Part shown: piece by piece, positions 1-8,603 of the stretch
Layout of the letters: each line of letters starts with the position of its first letter
Numbering within the stretch: the first letter of the stretch is position 1
NCBI RefSeq assembly: GCF_000024365.1
Contig: NC_013235.1
Span: 5,394,001 to 5,458,000, forward strand
Reading direction: 5' to 3'
From: Nakamurella multipartita DSM 44233
GTDB lineage: Bacteria; Actinomycetota; Actinomycetes; Mycobacteriales; Nakamurellaceae
DNA length: 64,000 bases
Notes under the pieces: generated by a model
Told to the model about the DNA's origin: nothing
Databases searched by the model: none
Seen by the model: the letters and a program-made list of their open reading frames with translations, nothing else
Translations under genes and position numbers: made by a program

Positions 1-119
1 CGCCGGCCGGGCCGCTGTGAAAGATCTGGGCAACGCCTGGGAAAGGGGGGAACTGATCGGCGACGCGGCCAGTTGATCATGCGAAAAGTCGCCGCGCGCC
101 CGGAACGAGGAGACCCCCG

Positions 120-1133
120 TTGCTCGAGCTCAGTGTCCTGTGGTGGACCGTCACCATCGTGCTGATCGTCGGCCTGCTGGCCTTCGATCTGATCTTCGCG
201 GCGGCCCGGCCGCATGCCGTCGGATTCAAGGAGGCGGTCGGCTGGTCGGTCTTCTACATCCTGATCGCCGTCGCCTTCGGCCTGGCCTTCATGTGGTACG
301 CCGGGGCGGATTTCGGGGCGCAGTACTTCGCCGGCTACATCGTCGAGAAGAGCCTGTCGGTCGACAACCTGTTCGTCTTCGTGATCATCATGACCACCTT
401 CGCGGTGCCCGAGGCGCACCAGCACAAGGTGCTGACCTTCGGCATCATCATCGCGCTGATCCTGCGGGCCATCTTCATCGTGGTCGGCGCCGCCCTGCTG
501 GACCTGTTCGCGGTCATGTTCCTGCTCTTCGGGCTGCTGTTGATCTTCACCGCGATCCAGCTGTTCCGGCACCGCGACCAGGACCCGGACGTGCAGGAGA
601 ACGGTCTGGTCAAGCTGACCCGCAAGGTCATCCCGGTGACCACCGAGTACGACGGCGGGCGGCTGTTCACCCGGATCGACGGCAAGAAGCTGGCCACGCC
701 GCTGTTCATCGTGCTGATCGCGATCGGCAGCACGGACCTGCTGTTCGCCTTGGACTCGATCCCGGCGGTGTTCGGGGTGACCGCTGAGCCCTACATCGTT
801 TTCGTCGCCAACGCCTTCGCCCTGCTCGGCCTGCGGGCACTGTTCTTCCTGGTCAAGGGCCTGCTGGACCGGCTGGTCTACCTGTCCACCGGCCTGGCGA
901 TCATCCTGGCGTTCATCGGGGTCAAGCTGGTGCTGCACTGGGCGCACGGCATCTGGCCGGGGGTGCCCACGGTCTCGACCAACGCCTCGCTGGTGGTCAT
1001 CGTCGTCGTGCTGGCCATCACCACCGTAGCCAGCCTGATCAAGACCAAGAACGACCCCTCGGCCAAGGCCCACCCCGGCTCGCTGCGGGCCAACCCGCAC
1101 TCCGACGAGCACTCCTCCCCCCGCCCGAGCTGA
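120..1133 (+). CDS. TerC/Alx-family integral membrane protein
   Basis: This is a polytopic inner-membrane protein of 337 residues, near the usual length for the TerC/Alx family, which is linked to tellurite resistance and metal (Mn) homeostasis. It is hydrophobic almost throughout, with about eight or nine predicted membrane segments. The family signatures are visible: EKSLSVDNLFVF near residues 76-87 and STDLLFALDSIPA near 204-216, whose acidic residues are thought to bind metal. The start is TTG, chosen because an AACGAGGAG ribosome site lies just upstream and the protein begins directly with the first membrane segment. The C-terminal tail is polar. The gene stands alone. The transported substrate is not known from sequence. 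Confidence 0.93.
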   Translation: MLELSVLWWTVTIVLIVGLLAFDLIFAAARPHAVGFKEAVGWSVFYILIAVAFGLAFMWYAGADFGAQYFAGYIVEKSLSVDNLFVFVIIMTTFAVPEAHQHKVLTFGIIIALILRAIFIVVGAALLDLFAVMFLLFGLLLIFTAIQLFRHRDQDPDVQENGLVKLTRKVIPVTTEYDGGRLFTRIDGKKLATPLFIVLIAIGSTDLLFALDSIPAVFGVTAEPYIVFVANAFALLGLRALFFLVKGLLDRLVYLSTGLAIILAFIGVKLVLHWAHGIWPGVPTVSTNASLVVIVVVLAITTVASLIKTKNDPSAKAHPGSLRANPHSDEHSSPRPS

Positions 1134-1179
1134 CCCCGCCCGGACCGCCCCCGAGCCCACCCCCGAGCCCCCCAAGCCG

Positions 1180-1244
1180 CTGTTGATCATGGGAAGGGTG
1201 CCGCTGTCCGGCCGCGAAAACGGCACTCCTCCCATGATCAACAG
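1180..1244. terminator. Long hairpin between terC-like gene and DUF6457 gene
   Basis: A 15-base arm (CTGTTGATCATGGGA, 1180-1194) is perfectly complementary to 1230-1244. The stem continues inward through 1196-1203 and 1221-1228 with one mismatch and one G-T pair, leaving a 17-nt loop. It lies 47 bp after the stop of the upstream gene and is probably a terminator, although no T-run follows. Its near-palindromic form recalls other intergenic hairpins in this window. Confidence 0.7.
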
Positions 1245-1339
1245 CAGGTGGGGGGCCGGGCCAGGGGTGGGGGCCGGGCTAGGGGTGGTCAGGGAGGACC
1301 CTGATCCGGGCGTCCGGGCCGGGCCGCTACGTTCGAGGG

Positions 1340-1588
1340 ATGAGCACTTTGGATGATTGGATCGGCCAGGCCTGCGCGGCGTTGGACCTGCCCGCGGACT
1401 TGATCCCGACCGACCGCCGGGACGCGCTGCTGGACCTGACCCGGGACGTCGCGCACGGGGTGGCCCGCATCGCCGGCCCGCTGACCTGCTACCTCGTCGG
1501 CGTCGCCGTCGGCCGCGGCGCCGACCCGGAACAGGCGCTGGCCACCCTCACCGCCCTGACCGGCACCGTCGAGCAGACCAAGGAGTAA
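1340..1588 (+). CDS. DUF6457 family small protein
   Basis: The product is 82 residues and soluble, beginning MSTLDDWIGQACAALDL. It resembles the short DUF6457 proteins of actinobacteria, which are sometimes found next to or fused to molybdopterin-guanine-dinucleotide synthesis proteins. No molybdenum gene is visible here, so a role in cofactor synthesis cannot be claimed. It ends 4 bp before the next gene and is probably co-transcribed with it. It is predicted helical, with no signal peptide or catalytic motif that I can see. Confidence 0.7.
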   Translation: MSTLDDWIGQACAALDLPADLIPTDRRDALLDLTRDVAHGVARIAGPLTCYLVGVAVGRGADPEQALATLTALTGTVEQTKE

Positions 1589-1592
1589 CGCC

Positions 1593-1856
1593 ATGGGTTG
1601 GCTGTCGTGGATCGTCTTCGGCGCCCTGGCCGGCTGGATCGCCTCGCTGGTCGTCCGGGACCGCCGGGGCTGCATCATGAACATCATCGTCGGCATCCTG
1701 GGCGCGGTGCTGGCCGGCTTCATCTACCAGTGGACGACCGGCAAGGCCTGGACCTACGAGTGGAGCTGGTCCAGCTTCGGGGTGGCCTGCCTGGGCGCGA
1801 TCGGCCTGCTACTGGTAATCAACCTGATCGCCGGGGGCTCCCGCTCCCGGCGCTGA
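1593..1856 (+). CDS. GlsB/YeaQ/YmgE-family stress membrane protein
   Basis: This is an 87-residue protein with three hydrophobic segments and the glycine-rich pattern of the transglycosylase-associated (GlsB/YeaQ/YmgE) family: MGWLSWIVFGALAGWIAS, then GCIMNIIVGILGAVLAGFI. Members are small envelope-stress proteins of poorly defined activity. An AAGGAGTAACGCC ribosome site overlaps the end of the preceding gene, which supports this start and co-transcription. Confidence 0.88.
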   Translation: MGWLSWIVFGALAGWIASLVVRDRRGCIMNIIVGILGAVLAGFIYQWTTGKAWTYEWSWSSFGVACLGAIGLLLVINLIAGGSRSRR

Positions 1857-1884
1857 GCCCCGACCCCGACCCGCGCGTCCGGTC

Positions 1885-2283
1885 TCAGCCGCCGACCGCG
1901 CGGGTCGGGGTGATCGCGATGACGACCCGCTCGTCGCGGATCATCGCCGCCCGGTAGTCGTCCCAGTCCGGATGCTCGCCCCGGATCGCCCGGTACACCT
2001 GCTCCAACAGGTCCAGCGCCGCGGGCTGGTCGACGATTTCGGCCGTCCCGTCGAGCTGCACCCACCCGCCGTAGAAGGCCTCCGGCAGCACCAGCACGCT
2101 CACTGCGGGGTCCCGGCGGATGTTGCGCACCTTGGCCCGCGGCGCCTGGCTGGAGATGCACACCCGCCCGTCCACCACCCCCGCATTGACCGGGGACAGC
2201 TGCGGGCTGCCGTCCCGGCGACGGGTGGCCAACACCGCATGATCGTTGGCCCGGACGAACTCGACGGCCTGGCTGATCTCCAT
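1885..2283 (-). CDS. Pyridoxamine 5'-phosphate oxidase-fold protein (PPOX class, probably F420-dependent)
   Basis: The protein has 132 residues, the typical length of single-domain split-barrel flavin/deazaflavin oxidoreductases. It starts MEISQAVEFVRANDHAVLATRRRDGSPQLSPV, the usual opening of the PPOX F420-dependent group in which the first strands form the cofactor pocket. Later blocks (AKVRNIRRDPAVSVLVL and YVQLDGTAEIV-like) also fit. The reading frame stays open far upstream, but that extension is the antisense shadow of the antiporter gene; the ATG at 2283 matches the family start. It lies divergently from the antiporter, with 84 bp between start codons. The substrate is unknown. Confidence 0.85.
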   Translation of the reverse strand: MEISQAVEFVRANDHAVLATRRRDGSPQLSPVNAGVVDGRVCISSQAPRAKVRNIRRDPAVSVLVLPEAFYGGWVQLDGTAEIVDQPAALDLLEQVYRAIRGEHPDWDDYRAAMIRDERVVIAITPTRAVGG

Positions 2284-2367
2284 GGGGCTATCGTCGCCGA
2301 TCAGCGGCCGGGTGTCAGCCGGAGTCCGGCGGCGCCGCGGGCCTGGCCGCCGGGTGAGGGAGGTCGG

Positions 2368-3555
2368 GTGGACTTCGGCACGTTGGCGGTGATCGTGACG
2401 GCCGGGCTGGCCGGACCGCTGCTGGCCGCCCGAACCAGCTGGCGGATCCCGGTCGTGGTCGGCGAGCTGCTGGCCGGTGTCCTGCTCGGCCGCTCCGGAT
2501 TGCAGATCCTGGACACCGGCAACCCGACCTTCACCTTCCTGGCCGACATCGGCTTCGCCCTGGTCATGTTCGTCGCCGGCTCGCACGTGCCGATCCTGGA
2601 CCCGCGGCTGCGACAGGGGATCGGCGTCGGATTGGCCCGGGCCGCGCTCGTCGGCGCCCTCGCGGCCGCCCTGGGCGTGGGGCTGGCCACCGCCTTCGGC
2701 ACCGGCAACGGGGCCATCTACGCGGTGCTGATGGCCTCGTCGTCGGCGGCGATCGTGCTGCCCATCGTCGATTCGCTCGGCCTCACCGGGTCCGGGGTGC
2801 TCCAACTCCTGCCCCAGGTCGCGGTGGCCGACGCCGCCTGCATCGTGGCCCTGCCGCTGGTCATCGACCCGGCCCACGCCGGCCGGGCCGCCCTGGGGGC
2901 GCTGGCCGTGATCGGCTGCGCGCTCGCGGCCTTCCTGCTGCTGCGCTGGGGTGAGCGCACCGGCCTGCGCCGGCACCTGCACCGGGTGTCGGAGAACCGC
3001 AAGTTCGCGCTCGAGCTGCGGATCAGCCTGCTGGTGCTGTTCGCGCTGGCCGCCGTGGCCATGGCCACCCACGTGTCGGTGATGCTGGCCGGGTTCGCGC
3101 TGGGCCTGGCGATCGCCGCGATCGGCGAACCGCGACGGCTGGCCCGGCAGCTGTTCGCGATCTCGGACGGCTTCTTCGCGCCCCTGTTCTTCGTCTGGCT
3201 GGGCGCCTCCTTGGACGTGCGGGACCTGGGCCAGCATCCGAGCCTGATCCTGCTCGGCCTGCTGCTCGGGCTGGGCGCGCTGCTCGCGCACCTGGTCGGG
3301 GCGTTGACCCGGCAACCGATGAGCCTGGCCGCGCTGTCCTGTGCCCAGATGGGCGTGCCGGTGGCCGCGGCCACGCTGGCCACCCAGGTCGGCCTGCTGG
3401 GGCCGGGCGAGGCGCCGGCGATGATCCTGGGCGCGCTGGTCACCGTCGCCGTGGCGGCGCTGGCCGGCGGGGCGGCCGGACGTCACCAGGTCCGGCAGAC
3501 CCGGACCGGCGAGGGCTCGGCCGGCGAGAGCCGGGCCACCGGCGCGGCCGGCTGA
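2368..3555 (+). CDS. CPA2-type sodium/proton (KefB-like) antiporter
   Basis: The product is a membrane antiporter of about 395 residues with roughly 12 hydrophobic segments, matching the Na_H_Exchanger domain. Typical blocks are TSWRIPVVVGELLAGVLLG near the N-terminus and GFFAPLFFVWLGASLDV in the second half. It lacks the C-terminal TrkA-N nucleotide-binding domain of full KefB/KefC proteins, so it is the short form. The GTG at 2368 is preferred because GAGGGAGG lies just upstream; the open frame further 5' overlaps the divergent PPOX gene and is not coding. It should exchange monovalent cations for protons; the specific ion cannot be told from sequence. Confidence 0.88.
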   Translation: MDFGTLAVIVTAGLAGPLLAARTSWRIPVVVGELLAGVLLGRSGLQILDTGNPTFTFLADIGFALVMFVAGSHVPILDPRLRQGIGVGLARAALVGALAAALGVGLATAFGTGNGAIYAVLMASSSAAIVLPIVDSLGLTGSGVLQLLPQVAVADAACIVALPLVIDPAHAGRAALGALAVIGCALAAFLLLRWGERTGLRRHLHRVSENRKFALELRISLLVLFALAAVAMATHVSVMLAGFALGLAIAAIGEPRRLARQLFAISDGFFAPLFFVWLGASLDVRDLGQHPSLILLGLLLGLGALLAHLVGALTRQPMSLAALSCAQMGVPVAAATLATQVGLLGPGEAPAMILGALVTVAVAALAGGAAGRHQVRQTRTGEGSAGESRATGAAG

Positions 3556-3624
3556 CCCCCGGCACCGGCCCACACACCCGGCGCGAACCCCACCGGCCCG
3601 GACCCCCGGCTCTGACCAACCGGC

Positions 3625-4725
3625 CTACCGGGGCGGCAACCCGGCCGCCCGCAGGGCCGCGACCAGCGCGAACCCGTCCTTGCCCCGGACGGTGGGCACG
3701 TGCGGAGCCGGCGCCCGGTGGGTCGCCGTCGTGGTCAACGCCTGCTGGGTCGCGGTGAGCCGGCGGATGGCGATGCCGAGGACCTGCTGCGGGTGCTCGG
3801 CCGCGTAGTCGTCGTAGATCTGCGGGTCGTGCTGCCCGTCGTCGCCGACCAGCAACCAGCGCACCTGGGGCAGCTCCCGGCCCAGCCGGCGCAGCGTGTC
3901 GTGCTTGTGCTGGCGGCCCGAGCGCACCCAGCCGGTGTTCGTCGGCCCCCAGTCGGTCAGCAGCAGCGGGCCCTCCGGGAAGCCGTGCCGGGCCAGGAAC
4001 CGGGTCAGCGTCGGCGCCACGTTCCAGGCCCCGGTGGACAGATAGATCACCGGCGCCTGCGGGTGCGCGGCCAGGATCTGCCGGTACAGCTCGGCCATGC
4101 CGCGCACGGCGACGCGGGCCGACTCGCGCAGGACGAAGGTGTTCCAGGCGGCCAGCAGCGGCCGCGGCAGGTGGGTGATCATCACCGTGTCGTCGATGTC
4201 GCTGACGATGCCCAGGGTCGGCTCGTCGCCGACCACCCGCACCCGCAGCCGCGACGGCCGCCCGCGGTCGACCCGGATCGGCAGGTCGTGCCAGCCGGCG
4301 GGCAGCGTGACCGCGATCCGCGCGTCCAGGTACCCACGCCGGTCGGTGACCAGGTGATAGGTGCTGCCGTCGACGTCCACCTCCACCCGGGCCGCCGGGA
4401 TCGGCGTGGTCAGGAACCGGCGCCAGCCCCGGGTCGCGCGTTGCCGGGCCGCGGTCGAGTCCGGGTCCGGGTCGGCGGCCGCGTCCATGCGAGGGTCCCG
4501 GTCGGTCACCGGCGGCGCCAGCAGCACTCGGGCCAGCAGGCGAACCTCGTGGGTGGACCCGTAACCGGTGTACGGGACGATCCGAGGTCGCCAGCCCCGG
4601 CGCCGGAACAGCCGGTTGCGCAGCGCGTTGACGACGTCATCGACCCGGGCGGCGATGTGCCGGCGGCCGGTCACGCGGTCCGGCCGGGGCGGGTCGGAAG
4701 TGATCACCCGTCGAACCTGCCCCAT
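3625..4725 (-). CDS. App1-family phosphatase domain protein (DUF2183)
   Basis: The product is about 366 residues. The N-terminal half is a beta-rich region (HDLPIRVDRGRPSRLRVRV). The C-terminal half is the App1/DUF2183 phosphatase domain with the haloacid-dehalogenase-type motif SDIDDTVMIT, in which the aspartates are the expected nucleophile and acid. Further HAD-like blocks are VIYLSTGAW and WLLVGDDGQHD. Yeast App1 is a phosphatidate phosphatase; bacterial substrates are unproven. The ATG at 4725 is used. A GTG at 4707 has a better spaced AGG and is an alternative; longer extensions run into the promoter of the divergent permease. No signal peptide is evident. Confidence 0.85.
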   Translation of the reverse strand: MGQVRRVITSDPPRPDRVTGRRHIAARVDDVVNALRNRLFRRRGWRPRIVPYTGYGSTHEVRLLARVLLAPPVTDRDPRMDAAADPDPDSTAARQRATRGWRRFLTTPIPAARVEVDVDGSTYHLVTDRRGYLDARIAVTLPAGWHDLPIRVDRGRPSRLRVRVVGDEPTLGIVSDIDDTVMITHLPRPLLAAWNTFVLRESARVAVRGMAELYRQILAAHPQAPVIYLSTGAWNVAPTLTRFLARHGFPEGPLLLTDWGPTNTGWVRSGRQHKHDTLRRLGRELPQVRWLLVGDDGQHDPQIYDDYAAEHPQQVLGIAIRRLTATQQALTTTATHRAPAPHVPTVRGKDGFALVAALRAAGLPPR

Positions 4726-4799
4726 CGGCCGGCCGTTCGCACTGCGGGCGGCGGGCGACCGGCCGGATCGGCGCCGACTCGGACCGTTCATGGGCCGGC

Positions 4800-4827
4800 A
4801 ACGTCGCCCTGCGATGGTGACGACGTT
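4800..4827. promoter_or_regulatory. Inverted repeat upstream of the ethanolamine operon
   Basis: AACGTCG at 4800-4806 is repeated in inverted form as CGACGTT at 4821-4827, with a 14-bp spacer, 29-56 bp before the permease start and in the gap shared with the divergent App1-like gene. The size and place suit a repressor or activator site. No regulator gene for ethanolamine is adjacent, so the binding protein is unknown. Confidence 0.3.
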
Positions 4828-4855
4828 CGGCCCGCCGACCCGATTGGGAGGGCAC

Positions 4856-6328
4856 ATGGTTGCCTCGCCGCCCGAATCCCCCACCCCCGCCGCCGCTGAC
4901 GCGGCCGGCCCCACCGGAACCGGAACCGGAACCACCGAGTCCGGCGACTATCTGGCCCGCCGGTCGCTGCGCACCGGCACCGCCGGATGGGTGCTGCTGG
5001 CCGGCCTCGGCGTGAGTTACGTGATCTCCGGCGACTACTCGGGGTGGAACTTCGGACTCGCCGAAGGCGGGTTCGGTGGTCTGCTGATCGCCACCGTGGT
5101 GATCGCCGGGATGTACCTGGCGATGGTGCTGGGTATGGCCGAGATGTCCTCCGCGCTGCCCGCGGCCGGCGGCGGGTACACCTTCGCCCGGCGCGCCCTG
5201 GGACCCTGGGGAGGCTTCGCCACCGGCACCGCGATCCTGCTGGAGTACGCGATCGCGCCGGCCGCGATCGCCACCTTCATCGGCGCCTACGTCCAGTCCC
5301 TGGGGCTGTTCGGCATCACCGACGGCTGGTGGGTGTACCTGGCCGCCTACGCGGTGTTCATCGGTATCCACCTGGCCGGCGTCGGCGAGGCGCTCAAGGT
5401 CATGTTCGTGATCACCGCGATCGCCGTGATCGGTCTGATCGTGTTCGCGGTCGCGGCGGTCGGCCTGTTCGACGCGGCCAACCTCACCGACATCGCCCCG
5501 ACCGACGCGGCCGGCGCCAGCAGCTTCCTGCCCTTCGGTTACCTGGGCATCTGGTCCGCGGTGCCCTTCGCCATCTGGTTCTTCCTGGCCGTCGAGGGCG
5601 TCCCGCTGGCCGCCGAGGAGGCCGCCGAGCCGGCCCGCAACGTCCCCCGCGGGATCATCGCGGCCATGGGCGTGCTGCTGGTCAGCGCGGCGACCGTCCT
5701 GCTGCTGGTGCCCGGTGCGGGCGGGGCGGCGGCGATGTCGGCCTCGGGCAATCCCCTGGTGGAGGCGCTGGGCGGGTCGGCGGTGGCGACGGTGGTCAAC
5801 TACATCGGCCTGGCCGGCCTGATCGCCTCGTTCTTCTCGATCATCTACGCCTACTCCCGACAGCTGTTCGCGCTGTCCCGGGCCGGATACCTGCCGCGGA
5901 GCCTGTCGGTGACCAACCACCGCAAGGCCCCGATGCTGGCCCTGATCGTGCCCGGGCTGATCGGCTTCGCCTTGTCGTTGACCGGTCAAGGGGCGATGCT
6001 GCTGAACATGGCCGTGTTCGGCGCCGCCGTGAGCTACGTGCTGATGATGATCAGCCACATCGTGCTGCGGGTGCGCGAGCCGGGGATGCCCCGGCCGTAC
6101 CGCACCCCGGGCGGCGTCGTGACCACCGGCTTCGCGCTGGTCGTCGCGGTGTTCGCGGTGGTGGCCACGTTCCTGGTCGACAGCACGGCGGCCCTGTGGT
6201 GCCTGGGCGTGTTCGCCGCGTTCATGGCCTACTTCGGCCTGTACAGCCGGCGACACCTGGTCGCCCACTCCCCCGACGAGGAGTTCGCGGCGCTGGCCGC
6301 AGCCGAGTCCGAACTGACGGAGCGCTGA
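4856..6328 (+). CDS. eat: APC-family ethanolamine permease
   Basis: This 490-residue member of the amino acid-polyamine-organocation family has a polar 40-residue N-terminus followed by about 12 membrane helices. The first helices carry LGVSYVISGDYSGWNFGLAEGG, close to bacterial ethanolamine permeases. The assignment to ethanolamine also rests on the two genes directly downstream, eutB and eutC, on the same strand. The ATG at 4856 is preceded by GGGAGGGCAC; upstream codons in the frame lie antisense to the App1-like gene. Its role is to import ethanolamine released from phospholipids. It could in principle carry another amine, but the context argues against this. Confidence 0.88.
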   Translation: MVASPPESPTPAAADAAGPTGTGTGTTESGDYLARRSLRTGTAGWVLLAGLGVSYVISGDYSGWNFGLAEGGFGGLLIATVVIAGMYLAMVLGMAEMSSALPAAGGGYTFARRALGPWGGFATGTAILLEYAIAPAAIATFIGAYVQSLGLFGITDGWWVYLAAYAVFIGIHLAGVGEALKVMFVITAIAVIGLIVFAVAAVGLFDAANLTDIAPTDAAGASSFLPFGYLGIWSAVPFAIWFFLAVEGVPLAAEEAAEPARNVPRGIIAAMGVLLVSAATVLLLVPGAGGAAAMSASGNPLVEALGGSAVATVVNYIGLAGLIASFFSIIYAYSRQLFALSRAGYLPRSLSVTNHRKAPMLALIVPGLIGFALSLTGQGAMLLNMAVFGAAVSYVLMMISHIVLRVREPGMPRPYRTPGGVVTTGFALVVAVFAVVATFLVDSTAALWCLGVFAAFMAYFGLYSRRHLVAHSPDEEFAALAAAESELTER

Positions 6329-6374
6329 CCCCGATGACGGCGCCAGGGTCGGACCGGGTTGACCGGAGCGGCGT

Positions 6375-7787
6375 GTGACCGTCTACCGGCAGAGCCTGGG
6401 CGGTCACACCTACCAGTTCGACGGGGTGGTGGAACTGCTGGCCCGGGCCACCCCCCAGCGCTCCGGCGATCAGCTGGCCGGCTGCGCGGCGACGTCGGAC
6501 GCCGAACGGGCGGCCGCCCAGTGGGCGCTGGCCGAGGTCGAGCTGGCCACCCTCCTGGAGCACCCGGTGGTCCCCTACGACACCGACGACGTCACCCGGC
6601 TCATCCTGGATCGGCACGACGCCGCGGCCTTCGCGCCGCTGGCCGCCTGGACGGTCGGCGAGTTCCGGGACCGGCTGCTGGCCATCGCCACCTCGCCCAC
6701 CGCCGCCGTCGAGTTGACCGCCCTGGCCCCGGGGCTGACCCCGGAGATGGTCGCCGCGGTCAGCAAGCTGATGCGCAACGCGGACCTGATGACGGTGGCC
6801 AAGGCGGCCCGGGTCAGCACCGCCTTCCGCAGCACGATCGGCGTCCCCGGCCGGTTGGCCACCCGGCTGCAACCCAACCACCCGACCGACGACGCCCGGG
6901 GCGTCGCGGCGGCCGTGCTGGACGGTCTGCTCCTGGGCTCCGGGGACGCGGTGATCGGCATCAACCCAGCCACCGACTCGCCGGCCACCGTCGCCGAGCT
7001 GCTGCACCTGCTCGACGACATCCGTGCCCACTTCGAGATTCCCACCCAGACCTGCGTGCTCACCCACGTCACGACCACCCTGGACCTGATCGGTCGGGGC
7101 GCCCCGGTCGACCTCGTGTTCCAGTCGATCGCCGGCACCCAGGGCGGCAACGAGTCCTTCGGGGTGGAGCTGGGCATGCTGGCCGACGCCCGGGCGGCCG
7201 CGCTGGAGCTGGGCCGCGGCACTGTCGGCGACAACGTCATGTACTTCGAGACCGGCCAGGGCTCGGCCCTGTCGGCCGGCGCCCACCTGGGCACCGACGG
7301 CAAGCCGGTCGACCAGCAGACGCTCGAGGTCCGCGCGTACGGGCTGGCCCGGGAGTTCGCGCCGCTGCTGGTGAACACGGTGGTCGGCTTCATCGGCCCC
7401 GAGTACCTCTACGACGGCAAGCAGATCGTCCGGGCCGGGCTGGAGGACTACTGCTGCGGCAAGCTGCTCGGCCTGCCGATGGGGGTGGACGTCTGCTACA
7501 CCAACCACGCCGAGGCCGATCAGGACGACATGGACAACCTGCTGGTCCTGCTCGCGGCGGCCGGGGTGGGCTTCGTCATCGCGGTGCCCGGGGCCGACGA
7601 CGTGATGCTGGGCTACCAGAGCCTGTCCTTCCACGACGTGCTGGCGGCCCGCGCGATGCTCGGCCTGCGTCCCGCGCCGGAGTTCGAGACCTGGTTGGCC
7701 GCCGTCGGTCTGGGCGATGAGCGGGGTGGGGTGCGGTCGGTCGACCCGGCCGGCTCCGCGCTGCGGCAAGTGCTGGGGGCCCGGTGA
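6375..7787 (+). CDS. eutB: Ethanolamine ammonia-lyase large (catalytic) subunit
   Basis: EutB with EutC forms the adenosylcobalamin-dependent lyase that splits ethanolamine into acetaldehyde and ammonia. The product is 470 residues (enterobacterial EutB is about 453) and is strongly conserved. Blocks such as FQSIAGTQGGNESFGVEL, DNVMYFETGQGSALSAGAH and VDVCYTNHAEADQDDMDNL form the active-site barrel. The GTG at 6375 follows GGAG by about 7 bases. The gene is 46 bp after the permease and overlaps eutC by 4 bp, so the subunits are translationally coupled. No reactivase (EutA), aldehyde dehydrogenase or shell genes are adjacent. Confidence 0.96.
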   Translation: MTVYRQSLGGHTYQFDGVVELLARATPQRSGDQLAGCAATSDAERAAAQWALAEVELATLLEHPVVPYDTDDVTRLILDRHDAAAFAPLAAWTVGEFRDRLLAIATSPTAAVELTALAPGLTPEMVAAVSKLMRNADLMTVAKAARVSTAFRSTIGVPGRLATRLQPNHPTDDARGVAAAVLDGLLLGSGDAVIGINPATDSPATVAELLHLLDDIRAHFEIPTQTCVLTHVTTTLDLIGRGAPVDLVFQSIAGTQGGNESFGVELGMLADARAAALELGRGTVGDNVMYFETGQGSALSAGAHLGTDGKPVDQQTLEVRAYGLAREFAPLLVNTVVGFIGPEYLYDGKQIVRAGLEDYCCGKLLGLPMGVDVCYTNHAEADQDDMDNLLVLLAAAGVGFVIAVPGADDVMLGYQSLSFHDVLAARAMLGLRPAPEFETWLAAVGLGDERGGVRSVDPAGSALRQVLGAR

Positions 7788-8575
7788 ACGCGCAGCCGCC
7801 GGCCGACCCGCCACCCCAGCAGCGACCGGACTTCTGGAGCGGGCTGCGGGCGACCACACCGTCCCGGATCGGGCTGAGCCGGACCGGTGACGCGGTCAGC
7901 ACCCGGCACCTGCTGGAGTTCCGGGCCGCGCATGCGGCGGCCCGGGACGCCGTTCACGAACCGCTGGACACGGCCGCCCTGACCGGCTCGCTGCGCGACC
8001 TGGGCCTGGGCGAACCGGTGATCGTGACCAGCCGGGCGGCCGGCCGCAGCGAGTACCTGCGCCGCCCGGACCTGGGTCGCCAGCCGCTGGACCTGACCCC
8101 GTTGGAGGGGTTGCCGAGCAGCCGGGACATCGCCGTCGTGCTCGCCGACGGGCTCTCGCCCCGGGCCCTGGCCGAGCACGCCGCCCCGCTGCTGGCCGCG
8201 CTGGTCGCCGAGTTCGCCGGCCGGTGGACGCTGACCCCGCCGGTGATCGCCACCCAGGCCCGGGTGGCCCTGGGCGATCACATCGGCGCCGCCCTGGAGG
8301 TCGGCACGGTGATCGTGGTGATCGGGGAACGGCCCGGCCTGTCCGTGGCCGACAGCCTGGGCATCTACCTGACCCAGGGGCCCCGGCCCGGCCGCTCCGA
8401 CGCCGACCGCAACTGCGTGTCGAACATCCACCCGCCCGGCGGCCTGGACTACGCGACCGCGGCCCGGGTGACCGCCGGCCTGGTCGCCGGCGCCCGCGCC
8501 CTCGGCCGGTCCGGGGTCGCCCTCAAGGACACCTCGCGGACCATCGAGCCGGGCGCCCGCACCGCCCTGGACTAG
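7784..8575 (+). CDS. eutC: Ethanolamine ammonia-lyase small subunit
   Basis: This 263-residue partner of EutB helps bind adenosylcobalamin at the subunit interface. Recognisable blocks are FWSGLRATTPSRIGLSRTGD near the N-terminus, TPPVIATQARVALGD in the middle and NCVSNIHPPGGLDYATAA near the C-terminus. The GTG start overlaps the eutB stop in a GTGA junction. The extreme N-terminus (MNAQPPADPPPQQRPDF) is proline-rich and short compared with the enterobacterial protein, which carries a longer N-terminal region. It is the last gene of the operon; the next gene is convergent. Confidence 0.95.
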   Translation: MNAQPPADPPPQQRPDFWSGLRATTPSRIGLSRTGDAVSTRHLLEFRAAHAAARDAVHEPLDTAALTGSLRDLGLGEPVIVTSRAAGRSEYLRRPDLGRQPLDLTPLEGLPSSRDIAVVLADGLSPRALAEHAAPLLAALVAEFAGRWTLTPPVIATQARVALGDHIGAALEVGTVIVVIGERPGLSVADSLGIYLTQGPRPGRSDADRNCVSNIHPPGGLDYATAARVTAGLVAGARALGRSGVALKDTSRTIEPGARTALD

Positions 8576-8603
8576 TTCGAGGGGACCGGCCCGCCGGCCG
8601 GGT

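Noticed and set aside
1-119. Possible 3' end of an upstream gene
   Set aside because: A frame ending in TGA at 18-20 is too short to support a coding call.
2284-3573. N-terminal extension of the PPOX-fold gene
   Set aside because: It is antisense to the antiporter, and the family start is at 2283.
6222-7859. Minus-strand open frame of about 545 codons
   Set aside because: It is antisense to eutB, whose identity is certain; composition is that of a shadow frame.
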